64,000 nt of DNA from Melioribacteraceae bacterium (GTDB lineage Bacteria > Bacteroidota > Ignavibacteria > Ignavibacteriales > Melioribacteraceae). Shown here piece by piece: positions 55,440-63,713 of the stretch (position 1 is its first letter; each line of letters opens with the position of its first letter). The notes below the pieces were generated by a model. The model was not told where the DNA came from. It saw only the letters and a list, made by a program, of their open reading frames with translations, and did no database searches. The stretch spans positions 1,459,511 to 1,523,510 of the forward strand of contig CP129490.1 of the NCBI GenBank assembly GCA_030584085.1. The letters are read 5' to 3'. Both the position numbers and the translations under genes were made by a program.

Positions 55440-56072
55440 ATGCTAGCAAAAATCACAAATATTTTAAGATTATTCACCTTCAATTTACCGAAAAAATATA
55501 AAATTGATAGAGATTATAAAATCTACTCTTTTCTGCTATTCATTTTCTTTATAATACTGGGAAATATGATTAAATTTTTCGCCCCAAATTATATATCGCC
55601 GGGTAACTTTTTCTTTTTTATAGCTTCGATTGGACTTATACTAAAGTATCTATTTCATAATATTATAATTTTTGTTGTCTTCTATTATTTATGCAATTTA
55701 TTTTCACTACTAATAAATTATCAAAATGCAAAATTGCTTTTCGTACTATCTATTGGTTTTAATTCCTTTCTATTTTTAGTAGGAATTATAATTTCAGTTT
55801 TCATTTCGACACTCTCCCAGTATTCAATAAATGATGTTTTTATGTATGGTATAACCTTAGATGGTACGATAAATTTTAATGACAGTTCAGTAAAAATAAT
55901 AAGTATATTCAGTATTCTAAGCTCAGCTTTTGTGGGATATTCAGCAAAATTTATTAGTACAATTTCATTTACAAAAGTAATTTTGATATTCTTTTTATCA
56001 ACATTAATATCAAATACAATTTTTTCACTAATTGGTTATTCATTGCGGGAGATGCTGGGAAAAATGAGTTAG
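55440..56072 (+). CDS. Cassette 6, gene 2: multi-pass membrane protein (YIP1-like)
   Basis: The 210-aa protein has about five hydrophobic segments with a loop near residues 130-150. An N-terminal LAKITNILRLFTFNLPKKY stretch and the pattern resemble YIP1-family proteins, whose role in bacteria is unclear. It starts one base after the preceding stop, making this a two-gene cassette. Confidence 0.6.
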   Translation: MLAKITNILRLFTFNLPKKYKIDRDYKIYSFLLFIFFIILGNMIKFFAPNYISPGNFFFFIASIGLILKYLFHNIIIFVVFYYLCNLFSLLINYQNAKLLFVLSIGFNSFLFLVGIIISVFISTLSQYSINDVFMYGITLDGTINFNDSSVKIISIFSILSSAFVGYSAKFISTISFTKVILIFFLSTLISNTIFSLIGYSLREMLGKMS

Positions 56073-56081
56073 AGAAAGTAC

Positions 56082-56307
56082 AGCTAACAAGCCAATCAAG
56101 CGGACGCCGTTTTCGCATTTGGCATTTTAGAATTTTGAGAGTTAGTCGTTCCGTTTCGGCTAACTTGTTAAAGATATTTGTTCTAATAAATTAACTTGCA
56201 AACTGCGCTTACGATTAAAGTTAAGCACAGTTTGCATAATCTTTGGCAGTTGCTTTTTAAGTGGCATTCTTTTGTTGGGGCGCCGCTTATCGGCAACGCC
56301 GTTAGGT
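56082..56307 (+). other. attC6 (closes cassette 6)
   Basis: R'' is AGCTAAC, R' GTTAGGT, 226 bp. GTACAGCTAAC mirrors the start of cassette 6. The apical stem is GCAAACTG ... CAGTTTGC, a third sequence with the same shape. Confidence 0.87.
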
Positions 56308-56327
56308 AGCTAAAATAAGGTGAACAA

Positions 56328-56825
56328 ATGAGTAAGATATTAAAGGTGTTTTTAATTATTCTGTTATTATTCTTAATGAATAATTGCAGTGAAGATAATC
56401 CTGTTGAACCAGAGAAAAAATATTCTGGAATAACTCGCACATCCTCGGCAAGTCCAGACCCAATTGGTGAAATTGATCCAGATGATTGGTATTATGAACC
56501 TGATACTTCAAGTTCTGGGACAAGTATTCCAATGAAACTTTCTGTTTTTCCTGCGTATCCAAACCCAACAACAAGATACACAACAATAAAAATTGCTACT
56601 CCTCAACAAGATTCAATTAAAATTTGGATTGATGATCCTATGTCAAATAAGCAAACGATAATAGTTAATAAAGTCCTATATGCTGGAGTATATGAATTCC
56701 AAGTTGACTTAAATTATGGTGATGATAACTTTGATAGGAAAACCGGAATTGTTCGAGCGTTTGTAGATTTTACTAATGTTAAAGATTTACCTGTAATTCA
56801 CGGAGATATTCAAATAATAGAATGA
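56328..56825 (+). CDS. Cassette 7, gene 1: lipoprotein with sorting-domain-like end
   Basis: This 165-aa protein has a lipoprotein-like N-terminus (LFLMNNC). A short linker leads to a beta-rich domain that begins FPAYPNPTTRYTTIKI, like the start of a T9SS sorting domain, but the usual KKMxLIK end is absent. It may be a surface lipoprotein that borrowed the fold. AAGGTG precedes ATG 56328. Its stop overlaps the next gene by four bases. Confidence 0.6.
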   Translation: MSKILKVFLIILLLFLMNNCSEDNPVEPEKKYSGITRTSSASPDPIGEIDPDDWYYEPDTSSSGTSIPMKLSVFPAYPNPTTRYTTIKIATPQQDSIKIWIDDPMSNKQTIIVNKVLYAGVYEFQVDLNYGDDNFDRKTGIVRAFVDFTNVKDLPVIHGDIQIIE

Positions 56826-57091
56826 GAATTCAAATGAAAAAATATCCTAACCTTAGTCCGCAGTCAATTAAAAAATGTATTTCGAAAATTGACAAATCGA
56901 AATTTGATACGTATGAGTTTATCGATACTTGGGGGAAATTGTTTCCAGATGAATTAACTCTTTTTTCTGGGATTGGAATAGGTTGGAAGAAAGTTATAGG
57001 ACGTGAGCTATCATTATTTTCTCAGACAAACGCTGAATTAAAAAAAGGTAAAAACCGTAGTCCAAATGCACAAATTTGGCTAAAAAATTAA
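56822..57091 (+). CDS. Cassette 7, gene 2: small basic protein of unknown function
   Basis: This 89-aa protein starts ATG 56822, overlapping the previous stop by four bases; ATG 56834 is an alternative start. It has no signal and no recognised domain. It has a basic, helical N-terminus and a WGKLFPDELTLF segment. Translational coupling in one cassette suggests a link with the lipoprotein, though this is not shown. Confidence 0.5.
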   Translation: MRIQMKKYPNLSPQSIKKCISKIDKSKFDTYEFIDTWGKLFPDELTLFSGIGIGWKKVIGRELSLFSQTNAELKKGKNRSPNAQIWLKN

Positions 57092-57096
57092 AAGCT

Positions 57097-57319
57097 ACCT
57101 AACCAGCCCATCAAGCCGACCGCTTCTTTTTGTTCGGCTTCGGTGCTGTTCTTTTGTTTGTTGTTTTTAGTACACATTGTTGTTTATCCTTTTACTGTTA
57201 ATTAATGTTTCGTCCGCCGTGCTTTCGAGTTAAGTTAAGCACGGCTATAAATTATTGGCATTGTCTATTAAACAAATCCGCAGTTCGGGGCGGACGGCTT
57301 ATGGGCAACGCCGTTAGCT
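57097..57319 (+). other. attC7 (closes cassette 7)
   Basis: R'' is ACCTAAC, R' GTTAGCT, 223 bp. The apical hairpin is GCCGTGCTT/AAGCACGGC. The stem at the right is GGCTTATGGGC, as in attC3. AGCTACCTAAC mirrors the cassette 7 start. Confidence 0.9.
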
Positions 57320-57328
57320 GCAAAAAAT

Positions 57329-58771
57329 ATGAAAACGTTAATACTAACAATAATACTTTTTATTGGCTTTTCAATCTCATCAGAATCTCAACAAATAAAT
57401 TGGGAAAAAGAATTTGGTGGTGATACAACGATGATGGGATTTGATATATCAAAAACTTTTGATAATAATTATGTAGTTGTTGGCTATTATGGGCCATCGA
57501 AAAAATCATACATTTTAAAGATGAATTCGATTGGTGATACTTTGTGGATGAAAGTAATTAATTCTCCCTTAAATTCTGAAGCAATAGGTGTAGTTGAAAC
57601 TAATGATTTTGGATATTTAATTGTTTCAAACTTTTCAAATTATCAATTGAACATAGATAATGTATTATTAACAAAAACCAATATGAATGGTGATACAATT
57701 TGGAATAAAACATATACTGCCGGCCTTGAGTGTTTTGCCAGAAGCATAACAAAAACCAATCAAAATTCTTTTTTAATAACTGGTTTTTGTTTTGAAAATG
57801 ATACTGCGAAAAGTTGGCTACTTTCTATTGATAATTTAGGAAATCCTATTTGGGAAAAAACTATTAGAAGAGGTGATAATTCAAGAATAGATGACGCCAT
57901 CCAAATAAATACAAATTACTATTTAATTATTGGTGAGTATTCAGAAACATTTTTCGATGCAACAGTATCTTCTCTTTGGATATCTAAGATTGACAATTCT
58001 GGGGACATAGTAATTGAGAGAACATATCAAAGATTTCCTAATCAATTTCCACAAAAAATTATCAAAACTAATGACGACAAATTTCTAGCAATAATAAATA
58101 AGTCTAATTTGCCAAGTGAGGATGACATATGGCTAATGAAATTAGATGAAATGTGTGATACAATTTGGACAAAAGAGTATCCAACTGAACATAGGACTAT
58201 TGGTTTATCCATCAAAGAAAACAATGATGGCACTTTATTTTCGATTGGATACCAACATCCACCCAATAATTATTCTGCGAGTGATGTTTTATTAATAAAA
58301 TACTCTTCGAATGGTGAAATTATTTGGCAACAACTTTATGGTACTGGCTCTCAAGAATCTGGGAATGAGATCGTTTTATCAGATAACAAAATAGTAATTC
58401 TTGCTAATCAATATAATAGTTCAAACTGGAATCATAATTTATGGATTTTTGAAGTATATGATTATACCTCATCAGTGGGCTCAACTGAAACAGAATTCAA
58501 CTTCAATCTATATAATAATTATCCAAATCCATTTAATCCCTCAACAACTATTCAATTTGAAATAAATCAATTGAGTACCTTCAAACTTATTATATTTGAT
58601 GCACTTGGAAAGGTTGTGAAAACCTGGGAGGGAGAAAAGCCTATGGGGTTATATTCTTTTCAATGGGATGGAAAAGATATTAACAATTTGGATGTTGTAT
58701 CTGGAGTATATTTTTATCAATTAATAGTTCATAATTTGGTTCAAACAAAGAAACTGATGCTTATAAGGTAA
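57329..58771 (+). CDS. Cassette 8: T9SS-sorted beta-propeller-like protein
   Basis: This 480-aa secreted protein has a signal peptide ending ISSES, then repeated blades such as WEKEFGGDTTMMGFDISKTFDNNYVV and WTKEYPTEHRTIGLSIKE. These alternate W-x-K and G-D-T motifs and resemble the T9SS-associated delta-propellers of Bacteroidota. The sorting domain runs from NYPNPFNPST to KKLMLIR. It is one of the larger T9SS cargoes in the array and likely binds a surface ligand. Confidence 0.75.
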   Translation: MKTLILTIILFIGFSISSESQQINWEKEFGGDTTMMGFDISKTFDNNYVVVGYYGPSKKSYILKMNSIGDTLWMKVINSPLNSEAIGVVETNDFGYLIVSNFSNYQLNIDNVLLTKTNMNGDTIWNKTYTAGLECFARSITKTNQNSFLITGFCFENDTAKSWLLSIDNLGNPIWEKTIRRGDNSRIDDAIQINTNYYLIIGEYSETFFDATVSSLWISKIDNSGDIVIERTYQRFPNQFPQKIIKTNDDKFLAIINKSNLPSEDDIWLMKLDEMCDTIWTKEYPTEHRTIGLSIKENNDGTLFSIGYQHPPNNYSASDVLLIKYSSNGEIIWQQLYGTGSQESGNEIVLSDNKIVILANQYNSSNWNHNLWIFEVYDYTSSVGSTETEFNFNLYNNYPNPFNPSTTIQFEINQLSTFKLIIFDALGKVVKTWEGEKPMGLYSFQWDGKDINNLDVVSGVYFYQLIVHNLVQTKKLMLIR

Positions 58772-58779
58772 TAGATTGC

Positions 58780-59005
58780 AGCTAACCAGCCAATCAACCC
58801 GACCGCCTTTTCGCATTCGGCAGTTTTTAAATTTTTGGCTTGGTTGCTCCGTTACAAGATTGCTGTTCTAAGTAGTTCTATTAATTAACATTGTTGCAAA
58901 CTGCACTAGCAAAGAAAGATAAGTACAGTTTGCTAAATCTTTGGCTTTGTCATTTTAACCTGCATTGTTGTTTTGGGCGGCGGGTTATCGGCAACGCCGT
59001 TATAC
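58780..59005 (+). other. attC8 (closes cassette 8)
   Basis: R'' is AGCTAAC, R' GTTATAC, 226 bp. TTGCAGCTAAC mirrors the cassette 8 start. The apical stem is GCAAACTG ... CAGTTTGC, as in attC6. Confidence 0.88.
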
Positions 59006-59027
59006 TGATAAAGATATGAGGAGATAA

Positions 59028-60038
59028 ATGAAATATTTCGCAAAATATTTTTTAATTCTGGTTACTATTTTACTTACCCATTGCCAATCAAAGACTGAAC
59101 CTGAAAACATATCTAAAATAATTAATAATGAAGTTATTGTTTTTGCAGAGGGTCATGATGAGGAAAGTCAGAGGTATTATTATGAGTTTTGTGATGTTGT
59201 AGTAATGGATTTGACAACAAATCAGAAATATAAATTCACTAATGATCACAATATAGACGAAAGTCCAATTCTTTCGGAAAACAGAGATGGAATAATATTT
59301 AAATCTGCAAGAAATAAAACTGAGAGTATTCGCAGAGTACAGGGCGCATCAGCAGATCGTCAGTTATATAAATTCACATTTAATAGGAGAAAAATATTAT
59401 TAGATAATAGTATTGATTGGGATTTAGTACGTAGGATATTTAGACTTAAGGGAGATTCTGTTTTTATATTTCAACATACTTACCTTAAAAAGCCAGTACC
59501 AGATTCCGTTAGCTATACTGTTGCAAATTATATTTCCATTCTAAACATTCAGGATAACGATCTTAGAACATTTAAAAAATATAACAAAGCAAAACATGAT
59601 CCTCGAGACATTATGTTATCGCCAAACAAACGCTATCTAGTTGTTAATTGTTTTCGTCATATACATATTTATGATTTAATTGAGGACATCTCAAAAAAAA
59701 TTGAAACACCAGAGGGTGTTATTTTAAGTGGATTCGATCCTGATTCTGAAAAATTTCTTTTTTCAAGCAAGCAAAATGAATATACTGAATATTATATCAA
59801 GCGAGAAGTAACAAATAAAATAATATTACCACCTTATGAATATATTTTCAATTTGCGAGAACCTGTTTATTATACAAAAGACGGAAACTTGATTGGCCTC
59901 GCATCTAGTGACACAACATATTACAAAGAAAAAATTGATGTCATGATGTATGATTTTAAAAATAGACAATACTTTTTGCTTACAAATGATGGCTTAAAAA
60001 AATATGATTTGATGTATTATCCTAAAAAAGAAAATTGA
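59028..60038 (+). CDS. Cassette 9: TolB-like beta-propeller lipoprotein
   Basis: This 336-aa lipoprotein has a Cys near residue 19 (LLTHCQS). Repeating strands such as VVMDLTTNQKYKFTND, HIYDLIEDISKKIE and MYDFKNRQYFLLTNDG are typical of TolB/WD40-like propellers. It is anchored in the envelope; the ligand is unknown. A GAGGAG ribosome site precedes ATG 59028. Confidence 0.7.
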   Translation: MKYFAKYFLILVTILLTHCQSKTEPENISKIINNEVIVFAEGHDEESQRYYYEFCDVVVMDLTTNQKYKFTNDHNIDESPILSENRDGIIFKSARNKTESIRRVQGASADRQLYKFTFNRRKILLDNSIDWDLVRRIFRLKGDSVFIFQHTYLKKPVPDSVSYTVANYISILNIQDNDLRTFKKYNKAKHDPRDIMLSPNKRYLVVNCFRHIHIYDLIEDISKKIETPEGVILSGFDPDSEKFLFSSKQNEYTEYYIKREVTNKIILPPYEYIFNLREPVYYTKDGNLIGLASSDTTYYKEKIDVMMYDFKNRQYFLLTNDGLKKYDLMYYPKKEN

Positions 60039-60043
60039 AATCA

Positions 60044-60266
60044 GTATAACCAGCAAATCAACCCGACCGCGAGAAGATGCGGTCACGCCGATTTGCTGTA
60101 AGGTTTTCGGTTCTTGTAAACATTGCTGTTCAGCATAACAGTTTTTAATAAACAAAGTACCGCCAAGTTTTCGATGTAAGTTAAACTTGGCTCAAAGTTA
60201 TTGGCATTGCATTTTAACTTGGGTTGTTTGCTTCTGGGCGTCGGGTTATTTGCAACGCCGTTAGGT
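60044..60266 (+). other. attC9 (closes cassette 9)
   Basis: R'' is GTATAAC, R' GTTAGGT, 223 bp. It is of the attC1 subgroup. TCAGTATAAC mirrors the start of cassette 9. Confidence 0.9.
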
Positions 60267-60270
60267 GTAA

Positions 60271-60891
60271 ATGAAAAATATTTCTATAGCAATATTAATC
60301 ATACTTTTGTTCTATGCTTGCAATTCTGATTATGAAGAAAAGGTAAATTATAGTCTAGAACAAAAAATATACAGTCAAATATTTCCAGAACTAGTAGATA
60401 CCCTACTTTATTTAGTTGTTTTGGAGGATGAATTCCAAAATCTACCGCTTGAAGATAGAAAAGAAATAATCTATCAAGAAAGAATGAATGTTTACGTTGA
60501 TTCAAATTTATACCCACCTGATTCAACTTATTTGATTGAGTTTGACAACGATTACTTATTACGTCAATTTAGGAGTGATTCATTAGTGCGTTTAGTTAAA
60601 AGTTATCCGAAATTAGGAATAGATACTACATCATTAAATTTAGATGAATTGTGGGATGGCGGACGTTATAAAATACTTTCGTTAGATTATGATTCAGTTC
60701 CATATCAATATCCAAACAAAATTGGTATAGTTTTTCTTTCTCAAATCTTATTTAATGAGAAGAAAAACTTTGGTTGTTTTTATTATACATTTTATAGGGA
60801 TCCAGATACTTCAGTTGGTTTTCTTGTTACAATTAAGTTAAAAAACGATGAATGGTCAATACAAGATTACTATCATCTATGGATATCATAA
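60271..60891 (+). CDS. Cassette 10: lipoprotein (DUF4296-like start)
   Basis: This 206-aa lipoprotein has lipobox LFYAC. It starts 10 bases after the cassette boundary, so the TTAGGTG core may act as ribosome site. The body is acidic and Tyr-rich with a helical stretch QKIYSQIFPELVDTLLYL, somewhat like DUF4296 proteins, then a beta-rich C-terminus. No function can be given. Confidence 0.6.
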   Translation: MKNISIAILIILLFYACNSDYEEKVNYSLEQKIYSQIFPELVDTLLYLVVLEDEFQNLPLEDRKEIIYQERMNVYVDSNLYPPDSTYLIEFDNDYLLRQFRSDSLVRLVKSYPKLGIDTTSLNLDELWDGGRYKILSLDYDSVPYQYPNKIGIVFLSQILFNEKKNFGCFYYTFYRDPDTSVGFLVTIKLKNDEWSIQDYYHLWIS

Positions 60892-60896
60892 TTTAC

Positions 60897-61117
60897 ACCT
60901 AACCAGCAAATCAACCCGACCGCATCTTCTATGCAGTCGACCCGATTTGCTGTAAGGTAGTAGTTCTTGTAAACATTGCAGTACAAGTTTGTTCTTTTAA
61001 TTAAAGTTAGTACCGCCGTGCTTGCGGATTAATTTAAGCACGGCTCAAATTATTGGCATTGCGCAATTAACCGGCATTGCAGTTTTGGGCGGCGGGTTAT
61101 TTGCAACAACGTTAGGT
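60897..61117 (+). other. attC10 (closes cassette 10)
   Basis: R'' is ACCTAAC, R' GTTAGGT, 221 bp. TTTACACCTAAC mirrors the start of cassette 10. The right end reads GCAACAACGTT, not the usual GCAACGCCGTT. Confidence 0.87.
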
Positions 61118-61130
61118 GTAAATAAATTTC

Positions 61131-61883
61131 ATGAGTGATCTTATGAACGAAGCAAAATTATTATTAGTGACATTAATTGTTTTCTTATTGTTGAGTTGCC
61201 AAGATGATTGTCCAACTTCATCAATTTCCACCGGGAGCATTGTCGGTTATATGGAAAGTTATCCTATTTCAAACAACACAGCTGCAGATTATTCTGGAAT
61301 CAAAGTACATTTTGAGGGAACTCATTTTAAAGCTATAACTGATATTTCGGGAAGGTGGCAAATCGATAATGTTCCCAAAGGCACTTATAATATTCGATAT
61401 GAAAAGGAAGGGTATTCAGCTTGGTTAGAAGCGGGTTTTCAATTTATTGGGACGGGCACAGCTTATGCACAAAAAAATTATCTTTTAAAATTACCCACAT
61501 TTGAAATTACTCACATATCAACAAAGAACATGGGAGACACTGTAAAAATATTTTTCCAATTTTCTGATTCTCTTTTAACAAGTAATTCTTATCATTATCT
61601 CTATTTATTTGTTGGTAAAACAAATGCTGTTGATGCAAATAAAGCTAATTTTGAGTTTATAAGCTCTGCAATGATACCGTATTATAGTAATAATGTTGTT
61701 ATCGATTTTAGACGCAGCGCATTTGAATTACACGGATTTACAACTGGTGATAAGGCATATCTGAAAATTTATCCGACTGACTATGGGTTTCCACGTTCAT
61801 ATTTTGATCCTACAATAGGGCACGATGTATATGTTGACATAAATGAAAAGACATCGAAAACTATTGAAATACAAGTGCCTTAG
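61131..61883 (+). CDS. Cassette 11: CarboxypepD-reg-like lipoprotein
   Basis: The 250-aa lipoprotein starts ATG 61131, with 61143 possible. The lipobox is FLLLSC. A carboxypeptidase-regulatory-like domain spans about 30-110 (GSIVGYMESYPIS ... GRWQIDNVPKGTYNIRYEKEGY). A C-terminal beta domain of about 120 aa is unrecognised. Cassette 1 has a similar layout, so related surface lipoproteins recur in the array. Confidence 0.7.
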   Translation: MSDLMNEAKLLLVTLIVFLLLSCQDDCPTSSISTGSIVGYMESYPISNNTAADYSGIKVHFEGTHFKAITDISGRWQIDNVPKGTYNIRYEKEGYSAWLEAGFQFIGTGTAYAQKNYLLKLPTFEITHISTKNMGDTVKIFFQFSDSLLTSNSYHYLYLFVGKTNAVDANKANFEFISSAMIPYYSNNVVIDFRRSAFELHGFTTGDKAYLKIYPTDYGFPRSYFDPTIGHDVYVDINEKTSKTIEIQVP

Positions 61884-61888
61884 TTTAC

Positions 61889-62110
61889 ACCTAACCAGCA
61901 AATCAACCCGACCGCGAGAAGATGCGGTCAAAACCGATTTGCTGTAAGGTTTTCGTTCTTGTAAAGTTTGCTGTTCGGCAGAACAGTTTTAATAAACAAA
62001 GTACCGCCAAGTTTTTCGGACAATTTAAACTTGGCTATGGGTTTTTGGCATTGCATTTTAACTCGGCTTACTTGCTTTTGGGCGGCGGGTTATTTGCAAC
62101 GCCGTTAGGG
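61889..62110 (+). other. attC11 (closes cassette 11)
   Basis: R'' is ACCTAAC, R' GTTAGGG, 222 bp. It is of the attC1 subgroup. TTTACACCTAAC mirrors the start of cassette 11, which is nearly that of cassette 10. Confidence 0.9.
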
Positions 62111-62143
62111 AACTAAATGGCGAGCCAAAAAATATTTGGAAAT

Positions 62144-62161
62144 GTTAACGAATATGTTAAC
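62144..62161. promoter_or_regulatory. GTTAAC-N6-GTTAAC possible operator
   Basis: Two GTTAAC palindromes are separated by six bases, eight bases before the toxin start. This could be the site for self-repression by the XRE antitoxin, inferred from the usual behaviour of such modules. Confidence 0.45.
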
Positions 62162-62169
62162 TTTAGAAT

Positions 62170-62520
62170 ATGAAGAAAATCATATTTTATAAAACTGAAA
62201 AAGGTGATTCTCCAGTAGAAGAGTTTTTAGATACATTGACTGATAAACAAGCCAAAAAAGTAGCTTGGGTTTTAAGAGTAATAAGAGATTTAGATTTTGT
62301 ACCTCAAGAATATTTTAAGAAATTAAAACCAACAGAAATATGGGAAGTTCGAGCTCAAGTAGGAAATAACATTTTTAGAATTTTAGGATTTATTAATGGC
62401 AAGGACTTGATTGTTTTAAAAAATGGTTTTCAAAAGAAAACACAGAAAACTCCACGTAAAGAAATAAAACTAGCAGAGAAAAGAATGAAAGATTATTTAA
62501 GGAGAAAAAGCAATGGATGA
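62170..62520 (+). CDS. Cassette 12: RelE/HigB-type toxin (Gp49-like)
   Basis: This 116-aa protein is of the phage-derived Gp49/HigB-like RelE superfamily: a compact beta-sheet toxin that cleaves mRNA. Landmarks are [41 protein letters not shown], and the C-terminal [22 protein letters not shown] block typical of these toxins. It lies before and overlaps the antitoxin by eight bases, the HigBA order. Confidence 0.88.
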   Translation: MKKIIFYKTEKGDSPVEEFLDTLTDKQAKKVAWVLRVIRDLDFVPQEYFKKLKPTEIWEVRAQVGNNIFRILGFINGKDLIVLKNGFQKKTQKTPRKEIKLAEKRMKDYLRRKSNG

Positions 62521-62788
62521 TTTAGAAAAATATGTAGAAAAACGAAAAGCAAAAAGTAAACGATTCGCAAAAGACTTTGAAATTGGGTATGAAAATTTCA
62601 AGATAGGTGTTGCATTACGAAAAGCAAGAGAAGATGCTGGAATAACCCAAGAAGAATTAGCCCGAAAGATGAAGACAAAAAAATCAGCAATATCAAGAAT
62701 AGAAAATCATTCGGAAGATATAAGAATATCGACGTTAAAAAATTATTTAGCAGCAATAGGTAAAGAGTTACAACTATACATAAGGTAA
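62513..62788 (+). CDS. Cassette 12: XRE-type antitoxin (HigA-like)
   Basis: The 91-aa helix-turn-helix protein has its XRE domain at about 35-85: [36 protein letters not shown]. It would neutralise the toxin and repress the operon, probably at the GTTAAC pair upstream. It overlaps the toxin gene by eight bases. Confidence 0.9.
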   Translation: MDDLEKYVEKRKAKSKRFAKDFEIGYENFKIGVALRKAREDAGITQEELARKMKTKKSAISRIENHSEDIRISTLKNYLAAIGKELQLYIR

Positions 62789-62808
62789 TTCACTAAAAAA
62801 GGGTTGTG

Positions 62809-63036
62809 CCCTAACAAGCGCATCAACCCGACCGCTTAATTCTGTGTTGGCAGTTCAAATGTTTTTGGGGTAATCGTTCTAACAATGTTTGTATTGCAAA
62901 GTTATCGTTCTAAATAAAATTGTAGCAAAAAATGTTTGCGAATAAAAATAAACATTTTTTGCTTTTAATTGTCCGGGTTGTCGTTCTACTCGTCATTGTA
63001 GTTATGGGCTGCGGCTTAGCAGCAACGCCGTTAGGC
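62809..63036 (+). other. attC12 (closes cassette 12)
   Basis: R'' is CCCTAAC, R' GTTAGGC, 228 bp. The apical stem of 13 bp, GCAAAAAATGTTT/AAACATTTTTTGC, again differs in sequence. R'' GTGCCCTAAC matches the cassette start GTTAGGGAAC apart from the eighth base and is the loosest match but one of the array. Confidence 0.83.
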
Positions 63037-63086
63037 ACTTTTGTGAAATTGTTCTTTGAATTATTGAAATGGGAGGAGAGAAGAAG

Positions 63087-63713
63087 CTACTTTGCTTTTT
63101 TTAGTCCATTTAAGATTATTTGAAACATTTGACTCTCGTTGCCAGACATACAATCAATGGATGCTTGGATAAATAAATTATCTTCATCATTTTGTTTTAT
63201 TGTATCTTGGTAATCAATGTATTCATAGCCATTATATGTAGCAATCATATCAAAAAAGAGTCTTGTTATTCTACCATTTAGTTCTAAAAATGGATGTAGT
63301 GCAATTAGTTCACACATATAGAAGCCTATTTTTTCCGCAAATTCCTCTTTGGACTTTTCTGCATAATCTTTCAAATAATTATCATTTTCTAGTTTCTTGA
63401 ATATTTCATTAGAAGTTTGTTCTAGAAATCTTACTTGACAAAAGGTGGAATAGCCTTTTGAGATATTTACATTTCTATATTTACCAGCAAATTCATAGAG
63501 TTTGTTGAAAGTTTCTCTATGAAGTTCTTTAAAGTAGTTTTCATCAAAAATGGTGTTTTCAGCTAAATTCTTGTGGAAATGTTCATACCCTTTTAATAGT
63601 AGCTTTTGTTCTTCCTCTTAAAGTTTCCGTAAGTTCCGAATGTTGAGTTTGTTTCTAGGAATGTTCATGTCTTCGTAGTAAATGTAATTATTGTCGTGAG
63701 TATACTTTGACAT
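63087..63713 (-). pseudogene. Cassette 13: Fic-family protein with a nonsense codon (reverse orientation)
   Basis: On the minus strand a Fic-domain frame runs from ATG 63713 to TAG at 63087. A TAA at 63618-63620 interrupts it after 31 codons (codon 32). Downstream, FNKLYEFAGKYR and the Fic motif HPFLELNGRITR (63261-63296) are intact in the same frame, though the usual Gly of HPFxxGNGR is Leu here. Fic proteins add AMP or another group to target proteins. The gene sits against the array direction in the last cassette. It overlaps the small upstream gene as TAATG, so the pair is coupled. A sequencing error is possible. Confidence 0.7.

Noticed and set aside
49855-63036. Regular spaced repeats looking like a CRISPR array
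   Set aside because: The repeats are over 220 bp, have hairpins and paired ends, and alternate with genes, which fits attC sites. No short direct repeats with spacers were seen.
62932-63123. Small membrane-protein-like frame in attC12
   Set aside because: It translates the attC stem and right end; comparable frames occur in other attC sites (61922, 57205, 53963).
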